DNA of 64,000 bases, taken from Peterkaempfera sp044755465 (GTDB lineage: Bacteria; Actinomycetota; Actinomycetes; Streptomycetales; Streptomycetaceae). Of the stretch, positions 21,150-28,937 are shown one piece after another. The notes under the pieces were generated by a model that was not told the origin of the DNA, ran no database searches, and was given only the letters and a program-made list of their open reading frames with translations. Position 1 is the first letter of the stretch. The number at the start of each line of letters is the position of its first letter. The stretch is from the NCBI RefSeq assembly GCF_044755465.1, contig NZ_JBIVRB010000002.1, forward strand, positions 310,001 to 374,000, given 5' to 3'. A program made the position numbers and the translations under genes.

Positions 21150-22384
21150 GGCCCCTGAAGATCTCCCTCGTCTCCGAGCACGCCAGCCCGCTCGCCGCGC
21201 TGGGCGGCGTCGACGCGGGCGGCCAGAACGTCCATGTCGCCGCGCTGGCCTCGGCGCTCGCCGACCTCGGCCACGAGATCACCGTCCACACCCGCCGGGA
21301 CGCCCCCGCCCTCGCCGATGACGTACCGCTGCGCGCCGGGGTCACCGTCCACCACGTCCCGGCGGGCCCCGCCCGCGCCGTCCCCAAGGACGACCTGCTG
21401 CCGTATATGCACGCCTTCGGTGAGCACCTGGCCCGCACCTGGGCCGCCGACCCGCCCCACCTGGTGCACGCCCACTTCTGGATGTCCGGCCTGGCCGCGC
21501 TGCGCGGCACCCGCGAGCTGGACGTACCGGTGGTGCAGACCTTCCACGCGCTGGGCGCCGTCAAGCGCCGCCACCAGGGCGCCGCCGACACCAGCCCCGC
21601 CCGCCGCGTCGCGCTGGAGCAGACGGTCGGCCGGATGTGCCGGCGCATCATCGCCACCTGCCGCGACGAGGTCGACGAACTGGCCGCCATGGGCCTGCCC
21701 CGCGACCGCGCCACCGTGGTGCCCTGCGGCATCGACCCGGCCCGCTTCACCCCCGACGGGCCGATCGCGCGGCGCACCGGCCGGCCCCGGCTGCTCCAGG
21801 TCGGCCGACTGGTCCCGCGCAAGGGCGTCGCCACTGCCATCACCGCGCTGGCCCGCATCCCCGGCGCCGAACTGCTGGTCGCGGGCGGCCCGCCCGCCGA
21901 CCGGCTCGACACCGACCCCGAGGCCCGGCGGCTGACCGCCCTCGCCCGGGACACCGGCGTCGCGGACCGGCTGCGGCTGCTCGGCAGCGTCCCGCCCGCC
22001 GAGCTGCCCGCCCTGCTGCGCAGCGCCGACCTGGTGCTCTGCCCGCCGGACTACGAGCCGTTCGGCATCGTGCCGCTGGAGGCCATGGGCTGCGGCGTAC
22101 CGGTGGTCGCCAGCGCGGTCGGCGGCCACCTGGACACGGTCGCGGACCGGGGCACCGGGCGGCTGGTACCGCCCGGGGACCCGGACGCGCTGGCCTCGGC
22201 CGCCGTCGAACTGCTCGCCACCCCGCGCGTACGGGCCGCGTACGGGGCGGCCGGGCGGCGCCGGGTGCTCGCCCGCTACAGCTGGGAGGGCGTCGCCGCC
22301 GCCACCGAGGCCGTCTACCGGGAGGTCCTGATGGCGGCCCACCGGACCGCCAAGGCCACGGCCACCGTCACCGGGGCGATCTGA
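21146..22384 (+). CDS. Family 4 glycosyltransferase (MshA/sucrose-synthase-like)
   Basis: 412 residues from ATG 21146 (ATGA overlap). Complete GT-B retaining enzyme: acceptor side SLVSEHASPLAALGGVDAGGQNVHV, HAHFWMSGLA, VQTFHALGAVKRRHQG; donor side LLQVGRLVPRKGVATAI and the E-x7-E motif CPPDYEPFGIVPLEAMGCGVPVVAS. Closest in style to MshA and other GT4 enzymes that use UDP-GlcNAc or GDP-mannose. Within this operon it most likely adds a non-heptose sugar to the same glycan. A 98-base gap follows before the GmhA-like gene. Confidence 0.88.
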   Translation: MRPLKISLVSEHASPLAALGGVDAGGQNVHVAALASALADLGHEITVHTRRDAPALADDVPLRAGVTVHHVPAGPARAVPKDDLLPYMHAFGEHLARTWAADPPHLVHAHFWMSGLAALRGTRELDVPVVQTFHALGAVKRRHQGAADTSPARRVALEQTVGRMCRRIIATCRDEVDELAAMGLPRDRATVVPCGIDPARFTPDGPIARRTGRPRLLQVGRLVPRKGVATAITALARIPGAELLVAGGPPADRLDTDPEARRLTALARDTGVADRLRLLGSVPPAELPALLRSADLVLCPPDYEPFGIVPLEAMGCGVPVVASAVGGHLDTVADRGTGRLVPPGDPDALASAAVELLATPRVRAAYGAAGRRRVLARYSWEGVAAATEAVYREVLMAAHRTAKATATVTGAI

Positions 22385-22482
22385 TGCCCCCGTCCCTGCG
22401 CTTATCGCCGTGCCGTCCGCGCCCCGTCGGCCGCCACCGCCGGCCCAGCTGAGTCCGCCACCACCGTGACAGGAGCAGCCCG

Positions 22483-23181
22483 ATGCCCCGACTGCGCACC
22501 GCAACCGCCCCCGTCCCCCCGGCCGCCGCCACTGCCGAGGCGGCAGCCAGGGCCGCCGCCGAACACTGCCGGGCCCTCCAGGACACCCTCGCCCGGTTCC
22601 ACCGGCAGGGCCTGACCCGGGTCACCGCCTGGGGCACCGCACTGGCCGCCGTCCTCCCCGGCGGCGGCCGGCTGCTCGCCGCGGGCAACGGCGGCAGCGC
22701 CGCCCAGGCCCAGCACCTCACCGCCGAACTGGTCGGCCGCTACAGCCGGGAGCGCCCCGGCTTCTCCGCCATCGCCCTGCACGCCGACACCTCCACCGTC
22801 ACCGCCGTCGGCAACGACTACGGCTTCGACTCGCTCTACGCCCGCCAGATCGCCGCCCACGGCCGACCCGGCGACGTCCTGATGCTGCTCTCCACCTCCG
22901 GCCGCAGCCCCAATCTGCTCGCCGCCGCCCGGTCCGGACGCAAAGCCGGAATGACCGTCTGGGCGATGACCGGCCGCCGCCCCAACCCCCTGGCCGCCGC
23001 CGCCGACGAAGCCCTCACCATCGACGCCGCCGCCACCGCCACCGTCCAGGAGATGCACCTGGTGGCACTCCACCTGCTCTGCGAGGCGTTCGACAGCGCC
23101 CTGACCCGCGCCACCACCCCGCCCGCCGACGGCGGCGGGGACCGGACGGCGCCGGAAGAGGCGCCGTGGGAGGCGGTATGA
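22483..23181 (+). CDS. gmhA: Sedoheptulose-7-phosphate isomerase (GmhA-like SIS protein)
   Basis: 232 residues. SIS domain with AAGNGGSAAQAQHLTAELVGRYSRERPGF, the GmhA signature; LSTSGRSPNLLAAARSGRKAGM for phosphosugar binding; and VQEMHLVALHLLCEAFD, carrying the catalytic Glu/His helix. It converts sedoheptulose 7-phosphate to D-glycero-D-manno-heptose 7-phosphate, the committed step of heptose nucleotide synthesis. ATG at 22483 after ACAGGAG. The C-terminal 25 residues are an extra acidic/Pro tail. It is followed 73 bases later by the HldE-like gene. Confidence 0.93.
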   Translation: MPRLRTATAPVPPAAATAEAAARAAAEHCRALQDTLARFHRQGLTRVTAWGTALAAVLPGGGRLLAAGNGGSAAQAQHLTAELVGRYSRERPGFSAIALHADTSTVTAVGNDYGFDSLYARQIAAHGRPGDVLMLLSTSGRSPNLLAAARSGRKAGMTVWAMTGRRPNPLAAAADEALTIDAAATATVQEMHLVALHLLCEAFDSALTRATTPPADGGGDRTAPEEAPWEAV

Positions 23182-23254
23182 CGGCCCGCCACCCTCTTGG
23201 GGCGCGCCCGACGGGTACGGCCGCCGGGCCAGGCGATCCGCAGCGGGAGGCGAC

Positions 23255-24673
23255 ATGACGAGCCGTCACACACCCCTGGTCGTCGTCGGTGACGCCCTGC
23301 TGGACCGCGACATCGACGGCGAGGCCACCCGGCTGACCCCCGACGCGCCCGCACCCGTGGTCGACATCGCCGCCGAGCAGAGCCGCCCCGGCGGCGCCGG
23401 GCTGGCGGCGGCCCTGGCCGCCGCCGACGGCCGGGAGGTCGTCCTGGTGACACCGCTGGGCCGCGACGCCGCGTCCGGCACCGTACGGGACGCCCTGGCC
23501 GCCCGGGGCGTCCGGCTGGCCGAACTCCCGCTGCACGGCAGCCTGCCCGTCAAGACCCGGGTCCGGGCGGCCGGCCGGCCGCTGGTCCGCTTCGACCACG
23601 GCGGCGGCACCCCCGGCGGCCCCGGCGACGCGGCCCGCCGCGCCATCGACGGCGCCGCCGCCGTCCTGGTCGCCGACTACGGCCGGGGCGCCGCCACCGT
23701 ACTCCGGCCGCTGCTCGCCGCCGCCGCCCGCCGCATACCGGTGCTCTGGGACCCCCACCCGCGCGGCGACGCCCCCGTACCCGGCACCCGGCTGGCCACC
23801 CCCAACGCCGCCGAGGCCCGCGCCCTGGCCGCCGCCCTGCCGGACAGCCCCAGCCCCGACGACACCTCGCTGCGCGCCGACGCCGCCCGCGCCGCGCTGC
23901 TGGCCGGGCACTGGCAGGCCGCCGCCGTCGCCCTCACCCTCGGTGAGCGGGGCGTGCTGCTCACCCGGGGCGGCAGCCCCATGCTGCTGCCGCCGCCGCA
24001 GGCCGCCACCGGCGACCCCTGCGGCGCCGGCGACTGCCTGTCCGCCGTCGCGGCCGGGGCGCTGGCCGATGGCGCCCTGCCGGAGGAGGCGCTCCAGCAG
24101 GCCGTGGCGGCGGCCGCCGCCTTCGTCGCCGCAGGCGGCGCGGGCAGCACCGCGCTGTGGCGCGACCCGGCCGGGCCCGCAGCGCCGCCCTCCCCGTCGG
24201 CGGACGCCGCCGCGCTGGCCGCCGCCGTACGGGCCCGGGGCGGCACCGTGGTCGCCACCGGCGGCTGCTTCGACCTGCTGCACATCGGCCATGTCGGGCT
24301 GCTGGAGAGCGCCCGCCGGATCGGGGACTGCCTCATCGTCTGCCTCAACTCCGACGACTCCGTACGGCGGCTCAAGGGGCCGGGCCGCCCGCTCAACCCC
24401 GCCGCCGACCGGGCCGGGGTCCTCGCCGGGCTCGGCTGCGTCGACGCCGTCGCCGTCTTCGACGAGGACACTCCCGAGGCCCTGCTGCGTACGCTGCGCC
24501 CGCATGTCTGGGTCAAGGGCGGCGACTACACCCCCGACGACCTCCCCGAGGCCGCCGCCCTCGCCGCCTGGGACGGCCAGGCCGTCGTCCTCCCCTACCT
24601 CGACGGCCGCTCCACCACCGCCCTCACCCACCGCGCCGCCCTCACCCACCGCACCACCCGGGCCCACCGATGA
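23255..24673 (+). CDS. hldE: Bifunctional heptose-7-phosphate kinase / heptose-1-phosphate adenylyltransferase (HldE-like)
   Basis: 472 residues; the ATG at 23255 follows GGGAGG. The PfkB-type kinase domain (about 1-310) opens with VVVGDALLDRDIDG and holds the catalytic loop GDPCGAGDCLSAV. The cytidylyltransferase-like domain (about 330-465) has TGGCFDLLHIGHVGLLESA with the HxGH nucleotide motif, NSDDSVRRLKGPGRPLNP and VKGGDYTPDDLPEA. Together with the GmhA- and GmhB-like enzymes it completes the route to ADP-D-glycero-beta-D-manno-heptose. No HldD epimerase is recognisable in the window, so the donor may stay in the D,D form. The stop overlaps an ATG (24670) that opens a 30-codon ORF. Confidence 0.95.
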   Translation: MTSRHTPLVVVGDALLDRDIDGEATRLTPDAPAPVVDIAAEQSRPGGAGLAAALAAADGREVVLVTPLGRDAASGTVRDALAARGVRLAELPLHGSLPVKTRVRAAGRPLVRFDHGGGTPGGPGDAARRAIDGAAAVLVADYGRGAATVLRPLLAAAARRIPVLWDPHPRGDAPVPGTRLATPNAAEARALAAALPDSPSPDDTSLRADAARAALLAGHWQAAAVALTLGERGVLLTRGGSPMLLPPPQAATGDPCGAGDCLSAVAAGALADGALPEEALQQAVAAAAAFVAAGGAGSTALWRDPAGPAAPPSPSADAAALAAAVRARGGTVVATGGCFDLLHIGHVGLLESARRIGDCLIVCLNSDDSVRRLKGPGRPLNPAADRAGVLAGLGCVDAVAVFDEDTPEALLRTLRPHVWVKGGDYTPDDLPEAAALAAWDGQAVVLPYLDGRSTTALTHRAALTHRTTRAHR

Positions 24674-24762
24674 CCCCGCCCCGCGGAACCGCCCCCGCGA
24701 GGCCGCCGGGCGGTGCGGTACGGCTGGCGGCCGGTCAGCGCGCGGCCGGGGCGGCCCGGTGA
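24670..24762 (+). CDS. 30-codon bridging ORF between hldE and the second GT9 gene
   Basis: ATG at 24670 overlaps the hldE stop (ATGA), and its own stop overlaps the next GTG start (GTGA at 24759-24762). The peptide begins MTPPRGTAPARPPGG and is basic and Pro/Ala-rich with no known family. Both joints use the same 4-base coupling as real genes in this operon, so ribosomes ending hldE could pass through it to reach the GT9 gene. It may be a coupling peptide without its own function, or the remnant of a larger gene. Confidence 0.4.
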   Translation: MTPPRGTAPARPPGGAVRLAAGQRAAGAAR

Positions 24763-25820
24763 CCCCCGGGGCGCGCCGCGACGCCGGGCGGGTGCTGGTG
24801 CTGCGGGCGCTCGGCCTGGGCGATCTGCTCACCGCCGTGCCCACACTGCGCGCCCTGCGCCGGGCGAACCCGGGCCGGGAGATCGTGCTGGCCGCGCCCG
24901 CCCAGCTCGCGGAACCGGCCGCCGCCACCGGCGCCGTCGACCGGCTGCTGCCCACCGAAGCCCCCGGGCGCGCCGTACCCGACCGGTTGGACTGGACCGG
25001 CCCGCCCCCCGAACTCGCCGTCGACCTGCACGGCAACGGACCCCCCAGCCACCGGCTGCTGCAACGCCTCCGACCGGGCCGACTGCTCGCCTTCGCCCAC
25101 CCCGGCACCCCGGGCCTCCCCGGCCCGCCCTGGCACCCCGACGAGCATGAGCGCATCCGCTGGTGCCGGCTCCTCAGCTGGTACGGCATCCCCGCCGACC
25201 CCGACGACCTGCTGATCACCGCCCCCGCCCGGCCCTCCCCGGCGCCCGGCGCGATCGTGCTGCACCCCGGCGCGGACGCCGCCGCCCGCCGCTGGCCGCC
25301 GGAGCGCTTCGCCGCCGTCGCCGCGGCCCTCACCGCGCGGCGCCGCCGGGTGGTGCTCACCGCCGGGCCGGGGGAGGGGCCGCTCGCCCGCCGGGTCGCG
25401 GACCTCGCCGGGCTGCCCGCCCACCGGATCGTGGCCGACCCCACCTTCGCGGAGCTGGCCGCCCTGCTGGCCGGGGCCCGCGCCCTGGTGGTCGGGGACA
25501 CCGGCCCGGCCCATCTGGCGACCGCCCTCGGCACCCCGTCCGTCGTCCTCTTCGGCCCGGTCGCCCCGAGCCTGTGGGGCCCACCGGACCGCCCCCGGCA
25601 CCGCACCCTCTGGCACCCCGACCCCGGCTCCCCGCCCCGCCCCGGCGACGCCCACGGCGACCGCCCCGATCCCCGGCTGCTCCGGATCACCCCCACCGAC
25701 GTCCTCCAGGCCCTCGCCACCCTCCCGCCGCCCACGGCCGCCGCCGGCTCGGCCCGGCCCGCACCCCCGACAAGGCCACGCCCAGTGACCCCAAGCCCAG
25801 TGACAGGGACCCACCCATGA
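24759..25820 (+). CDS. Family 9 glycosyltransferase (heptosyltransferase-like), copy 2
   Basis: 353 residues from GTG 24759; an internal GTG at 24793 is another possible start. GT9 features: RALGLGDLLTAVPTLRALRRANP at the N-terminus, IVLHPGADAAARRWPPERFAAVA, and VVGDTGPAHLATALGTPSVVLFGPVAPSLWG in the donor site. The first GT9 shares the overall motifs but the two are not close paralogues. Predicted to transfer heptose from ADP-heptose. The C-terminus has a Pro/Thr tail. The ATGA overlap with the next gene keeps the operon coupled. Confidence 0.88.
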   Translation: MTPGARRDAGRVLVLRALGLGDLLTAVPTLRALRRANPGREIVLAAPAQLAEPAAATGAVDRLLPTEAPGRAVPDRLDWTGPPPELAVDLHGNGPPSHRLLQRLRPGRLLAFAHPGTPGLPGPPWHPDEHERIRWCRLLSWYGIPADPDDLLITAPARPSPAPGAIVLHPGADAAARRWPPERFAAVAAALTARRRRVVLTAGPGEGPLARRVADLAGLPAHRIVADPTFAELAALLAGARALVVGDTGPAHLATALGTPSVVLFGPVAPSLWGPPDRPRHRTLWHPDPGSPPRPGDAHGDRPDPRLLRITPTDVLQALATLPPPTAAAGSARPAPPTRPRPVTPSPVTGTHP

Positions 25821-26722
25821 CCGACCGCCCGCCCGACCACCCGACCGACCACGACCCGGCCCGGCCCGACCCACCCCGGGTCGGAGTGGTCGTGATCACC
25901 CGTGACCGCAAGGACGGCCTGCTGCGCACCCTGGACCGCCTCGCCGCCCTCCCCGAACGCCCGCCGGTGGTGGTCGTGGACAACGCCTCCACCGACGGCA
26001 CCGCCGACGCCGTACGCGACCTGCACCCCGGCGTCCGACTGCTGACCCTGGACCGCAACCGGGGCGCCGCCGCCCGCAGCGTCGGCGCCGCCCGCCTCAC
26101 CACCCCGTACGCCGCGTTCAGCGACGACGACTCCTGGTGGGAGCCCGGCGCCCTGGCCACCGCCGCCGACCTGCTGGACGCCCACCCCCGGCTGGCCCTG
26201 ATCGCCGCCACCACCCTGGTCGGGCCCGAGCAGCGGCCCGACCCGCTGGACGCCGTCCTGGCGGCCTCCCCGCTGGGCACCGCCGCCGACCTGCCCGGCC
26301 CCTCGGTGCTGGGCTTCCTGGCCTGCGCCAGCGTGGTCCGCCGCGAGGTGTTCCTCCAGGCGGGCGGCTTCCACCCGGTGCTGCACTTCGGCGGCGAGGA
26401 GCAACTGCTCGCCCTCGACCTCGCCGCCGAGGGCTGGGGCGTCGCCCACTGCCCGCAGGTCGTCGCCCACCACGACCCCGGCGCGGAACCCCGCCCCGGC
26501 CGCACCGCCCGGCTGCGCCGCAACGAACTGCTGACCGCCTGGCTGCGCCGCCCCTGGGGGTACACCGCTCGCGCCACCGCCCGGCTGGCCCGGGACGCCG
26601 CCACCGACCCGCAGGCCCGCCGGGCGCTCGCCTCCGCCGTCCCCCGACTGCCCGCCGCGCTGCGCCACCGCCGCCCGCTGCCGCCCTGGGTCGAGCGGTC
26701 GGCCCGCCTGGTGGCGCCCTGA
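25817..26722 (+). CDS. Family 2 glycosyltransferase, tandem copy 1
   Basis: 301 residues from ATG 25817 (ATGA overlap). GT-A fold: GVVVITRDRKDGLLRTLDRLAALPERPPVVVVDNASTDGTADAV, an aspartate-rich FSDDDSWWEPGAL metal site, and AGGFHPVLHFGGEEQLLALDLA. Residues 1-20 are a hydrophilic Asp/Pro-rich lead. It is clearly a paralogue of the next gene, sharing the same motif order and the LPERP.V.VVDNASTDGTADAVR block. It probably adds neighbouring residues of one glycan. No membrane segments. Confidence 0.87.
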   Translation: MTDRPPDHPTDHDPARPDPPRVGVVVITRDRKDGLLRTLDRLAALPERPPVVVVDNASTDGTADAVRDLHPGVRLLTLDRNRGAAARSVGAARLTTPYAAFSDDDSWWEPGALATAADLLDAHPRLALIAATTLVGPEQRPDPLDAVLAASPLGTAADLPGPSVLGFLACASVVRREVFLQAGGFHPVLHFGGEEQLLALDLAAEGWGVAHCPQVVAHHDPGAEPRPGRTARLRRNELLTAWLRRPWGYTARATARLARDAATDPQARRALASAVPRLPAALRHRRPLPPWVERSARLVAP

Positions 26723-26753
26723 CCCGGGCACCCAGTCCGCCCGAGGAGCCGCC

Positions 26754-27671
26754 GTGCCCGACCCCCGCGTCACCGTCGTCGTCATCACCCGCAACCGCCG
26801 CGAGGAGCTGCTGCACACCCTGGACCGCCTGGCCGAGCTGCCCGAACGCCCCGCCGTCACCGTGGTCGACAACGCCTCCACCGACGGCACCGCCGACGCC
26901 GTACGCGAGCTGGACCCACCGGTCCGGCTGCTCACCCCGGGCCGCAACCTGGGCGCCTGCGGCCGCAACCTGGCCGCCCGCGAGGCCACCACCCCCTACC
27001 TGGCCTTCTGCGACGACGACTCCTGGTGGGAACCGGGCTCGCTGAGCAGCGCCGCCGACCTGCTGGACGACCACCCCACCGTGGCCACCGTCACCGGCCG
27101 CATCCTGGTCCACCGCCCGGACGCGCCGGACGGCGAGCCGCCCACCGAGGACCCGGTCGTCACCGAACTGCGCGACTCCCCGCTGCCCCGGCCCGGCTGG
27201 CTGCCCGGACCGGCCCTGGGCTCCTTCCTCGCCGCCGCCACCGTGCTGCGCGCCGACGCCTTCCGTACGGCGGGCGGCTTCTCGCCGCGGCTGTGGCTCG
27301 GCGGCGAGGAGGAGCTGCTGGCCGCCGACCTGGCCGCCGCCGGCTGGTGGCTGGTGTACGCCGAGGAGCTGACCGTGCACCACCGCCCCTCCCTGCGGCG
27401 GGACAGCACCACCCGCCGCCGCCAGGGCCTGCGGAACACGCTCTGGTTCACCTGGCTGCGCCGCCCGCTGCCCGCCGCCGTCCGCCGCACCGCCCGCCTC
27501 ACCGCGACGGTGCCGCACGACGCCGTCTCGGTGCGGGCGTTCGCGGAGGCCGCCGCCGGGCTGCCCTGGGTGCTGCGCGAGCGGCGGCCGCTGCCGCCCG
27601 CCGTGGAGCGCCGCTTCCGCCTGCTGGACGGGCCGCAGCAGGCGTCGACCGCCCGCCGCTATGTCGGTTGA
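26754..27671 (+). CDS. Family 2 glycosyltransferase, tandem copy 2
   Basis: 305 residues from GTG 26754, which follows GAGGAG by 5 bases. VTVVVITRNRREELLHTLDRLAELPERP, the metal motif CDDDSWWEPGSL, and AGGFSPRLWLGGEEELLAADLA match copy 1 residue for residue over long stretches, showing a local gene duplication; the middle acceptor region and the C-terminus have diverged. Last intact gene of the heptose operon. It is followed by a 375-base region with a possible broken ORF. Confidence 0.87.
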   Translation: MPDPRVTVVVITRNRREELLHTLDRLAELPERPAVTVVDNASTDGTADAVRELDPPVRLLTPGRNLGACGRNLAAREATTPYLAFCDDDSWWEPGSLSSAADLLDDHPTVATVTGRILVHRPDAPDGEPPTEDPVVTELRDSPLPRPGWLPGPALGSFLAAATVLRADAFRTAGGFSPRLWLGGEEELLAADLAAAGWWLVYAEELTVHHRPSLRRDSTTRRRQGLRNTLWFTWLRRPLPAAVRRTARLTATVPHDAVSVRAFAEAAAGLPWVLRERRPLPPAVERRFRLLDGPQQASTARRYVG

Positions 27672-27689
27672 CCCCGCCGGGCGGCCGGG

Positions 27690-27965
27690 CGCTGCCCACC
27701 GGCTGGTTCGGCTTTCCGCACGGCGAGGCCGCCGCCGGTGACGTACCGGCCGCCGTGCGGGTGCGGCGGGCGTTGGACTGGTCGGCCCTGCTGCCCGCCG
27801 ACCGCGCGCACCCCGCCGAGCTGGACGGCTGGTGGCGCTGGTGCCTGTCCGCCGGGGCGCGAGCGGGCGCGCCGCACCGGCGTGCGGCTGCCCGGTGAGG
27901 CGTACCCGCTGCTGGACGCGCTGCCGGCGGCGCCGGACGCCCCGCCGCACGCCGGGCGGGTTTGA
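27690..27965 (+). pseudogene. Possible frameshifted remnant after the GT2 pair
   Basis: Two adjoining stretches in different frames look like protein. From about 27690 one frame reads LPTGWFGFPHGEAAAG and on to ALDWSALLPADRAHPAELDGWWRWC; from about 27865 another frame reads RTGVRLPGEAYPLLDALPAA to a stop at 27965. The switch falls near 27850-27870, in a run of GCG repeats. No start codon with a ribosome binding site precedes the first part. It could be a decayed gene, a sequencing error in a real gene, or chance in GC-rich DNA. Confidence 0.3.
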
Positions 27966-27983
27966 GCACCCGGGGCGGGGAAA
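27960..27983 (+). promoter_or_regulatory. SigmaB-type promoter candidate for the hemerythrin gene
   Basis: GTTT (27960-27963), 14-base spacer, GGGAAA (27978-27983). Same spacing and -10 sequence as the candidate before the heptose operon. Predicted start of transcription is at about 27990, exactly where a 34-bp palindrome begins. Confidence 0.4.
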
Positions 27984-27989
27984 CCCGAA

Positions 27990-28023
27990 GGCCCGGTCCG
28001 CCCCGGCCGGGGCGGACCGGGCC
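27990..28023 (+). terminator. Perfect 34-bp palindrome before the hemerythrin gene
   Basis: Arms GGCCCGGTCCGCCCC (27990-28004) and GGGGCGGACCGGGCC (28009-28023), 15 bp with no mismatch and a GGCC loop that is itself self-complementary. It lies between the sigmaB-like element and the GAGGAGG ribosome binding site (28031). It can end transcription from the glycosyltransferase operon, or act as a 5-prime stabilising hairpin or attenuator of the hemerythrin mRNA. Confidence 0.65.
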
Positions 28024-28046
28024 GCAGACCGAGGAGGCAACCGCCG

Positions 28047-28607
28047 ATGGGTGAGTCGCAGGACGTTCTGCAGGTGCTGGTGAAGGACCACCGGGAGGTG
28101 GAGCGCCTTTTCGCCGCCTTCGACGTCAGCACGGACACCGTCCAGCAGCGCGAGCTGGTGGACCACATGATCATCGAACTGGTGCGGCACACGATCGCCG
28201 AGGAGGAGTACCTCTACCCCGCCATCCGCCGGGTGCTGCCCTCCGGCGACGCCATCGCGGACCGCGAGATCGCGGAGCACGCCGAGGCCGAGCGGACCAT
28301 GAACGCGCTGGACGGGATGAGCCCGGAACACGCCGACTTCCGGCCGCTGGTGGAGGCGCTGGAGGAGGAGATCCGCGCCCATGTCCGCGAGGAGGAGGAC
28401 GACGTCTTCCCCCGGCTGGAGCAGGCGCTGTCGCCCGAGGAGCGCCGGACGCTCGGGCAGAAGGTGATCCGCGCCAAGGAGCACGCGCCCACCCACCCGC
28501 ACCCGCACGCCCCCGACAAGCCGCCGTTCAACAAGGCACTGGCCCCGGGCGCCGCACTGGTGGACCGGGTCCGCGACCACCTCACCGGCCGCGCCAAGCG
28601 CTACTGA
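28047..28607 (+). CDS. Hemerythrin HHE-domain protein
   Basis: 186 residues; ATG at 28047 with GAGGAGG 9 bases upstream. Four-helix HHE fold with iron ligands in LVKDHREVERLFAAF, VRHTIAEEEYLYPAI, EHAEAERTMNAL and HVREEEDDVFPRLEQAL. The C-terminal 45 residues carry a His/Pro patch (HAPTHPHPHAP) and a basic end. Such proteins bind di-iron and act in oxygen, NO or oxidative-stress responses. Flanked by a strong palindrome upstream and a terminator downstream, so it is a one-gene unit. Confidence 0.92.
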   Translation: MGESQDVLQVLVKDHREVERLFAAFDVSTDTVQQRELVDHMIIELVRHTIAEEEYLYPAIRRVLPSGDAIADREIAEHAEAERTMNALDGMSPEHADFRPLVEALEEEIRAHVREEEDDVFPRLEQALSPEERRTLGQKVIRAKEHAPTHPHPHAPDKPPFNKALAPGAALVDRVRDHLTGRAKRY

Positions 28608-28619
28608 ACCGCCCCCGCC

Positions 28620-28654
28620 CCCGCCCCGGCCCGTGGTCAGCGGGCCGGGGCGGG
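28620..28654. terminator. Terminator between hemerythrin and the convergent DUF6480 gene
   Basis: 14-bp inverted repeat with CCGCCCCGGCCCG (28621-28633) and CGGGCCGGGGCGG (28641-28653) plus one outer pair and a 7-base loop. It starts 13 bases after the hemerythrin stop and lies 34 bases beyond the end of the opposing DUF6480 gene. Confidence 0.85.
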
Positions 28655-28688
28655 ACCGTGCCGGGGCCGGGTCAGCCGGCAGCAACGG

Positions 28689-28907
28689 TCAGGCCAGCAG
28701 GAACACCATGGCGATCAGCATCGCCGCCACCAGCACGGCCACGCCGATCACCAGCGCCACCGACAGCTCACCCCAGGTCCGCCGGATCTCCGACGGCTCG
28801 GGGTGCGAGATCCCCGAGATACCGCCCTCGGCGGGCGGCGTCTCCCCGGGCGGCACACCGCCGCCGGGCTCCAGACCAGTGGTACTGCGGGGTTCAGGGT
28901 CGCTCAT
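28689..28907 (-). CDS. DUF6480 small membrane protein
   Basis: 72 residues. The Pro/Gly-rich N-terminal half (DPEPRSTTGLEPGGGVPPGETPP, GGISGISHPEPSEI) is typical of DUF6480, followed by one transmembrane helix (LSVALVIGVAVLVAAMLIAMVFLLA) ending at the C-terminus, so it is a tail-anchored protein. GAGGAGGG precedes the ATG at 28907. It is 30 bases downstream of the next minus-strand gene and probably cotranscribed with it. Function unknown. Confidence 0.8.
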   Translation of the reverse strand: MSDPEPRSTTGLEPGGGVPPGETPPAEGGISGISHPEPSEIRRTWGELSVALVIGVAVLVAAMLIAMVFLLA

Positions 28908-28937
28908 CGTCGTCCACCCTCCTCATCGGGCACCCCC

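Noticed and set aside
18434..27671. Antibiotic biosynthetic cluster of the hygromycin or septacidin type
   Set aside because: Heptose genes are shared, but no aminotransferase, nucleoside, cyclitol or resistance genes typical of those pathways are present in the window.
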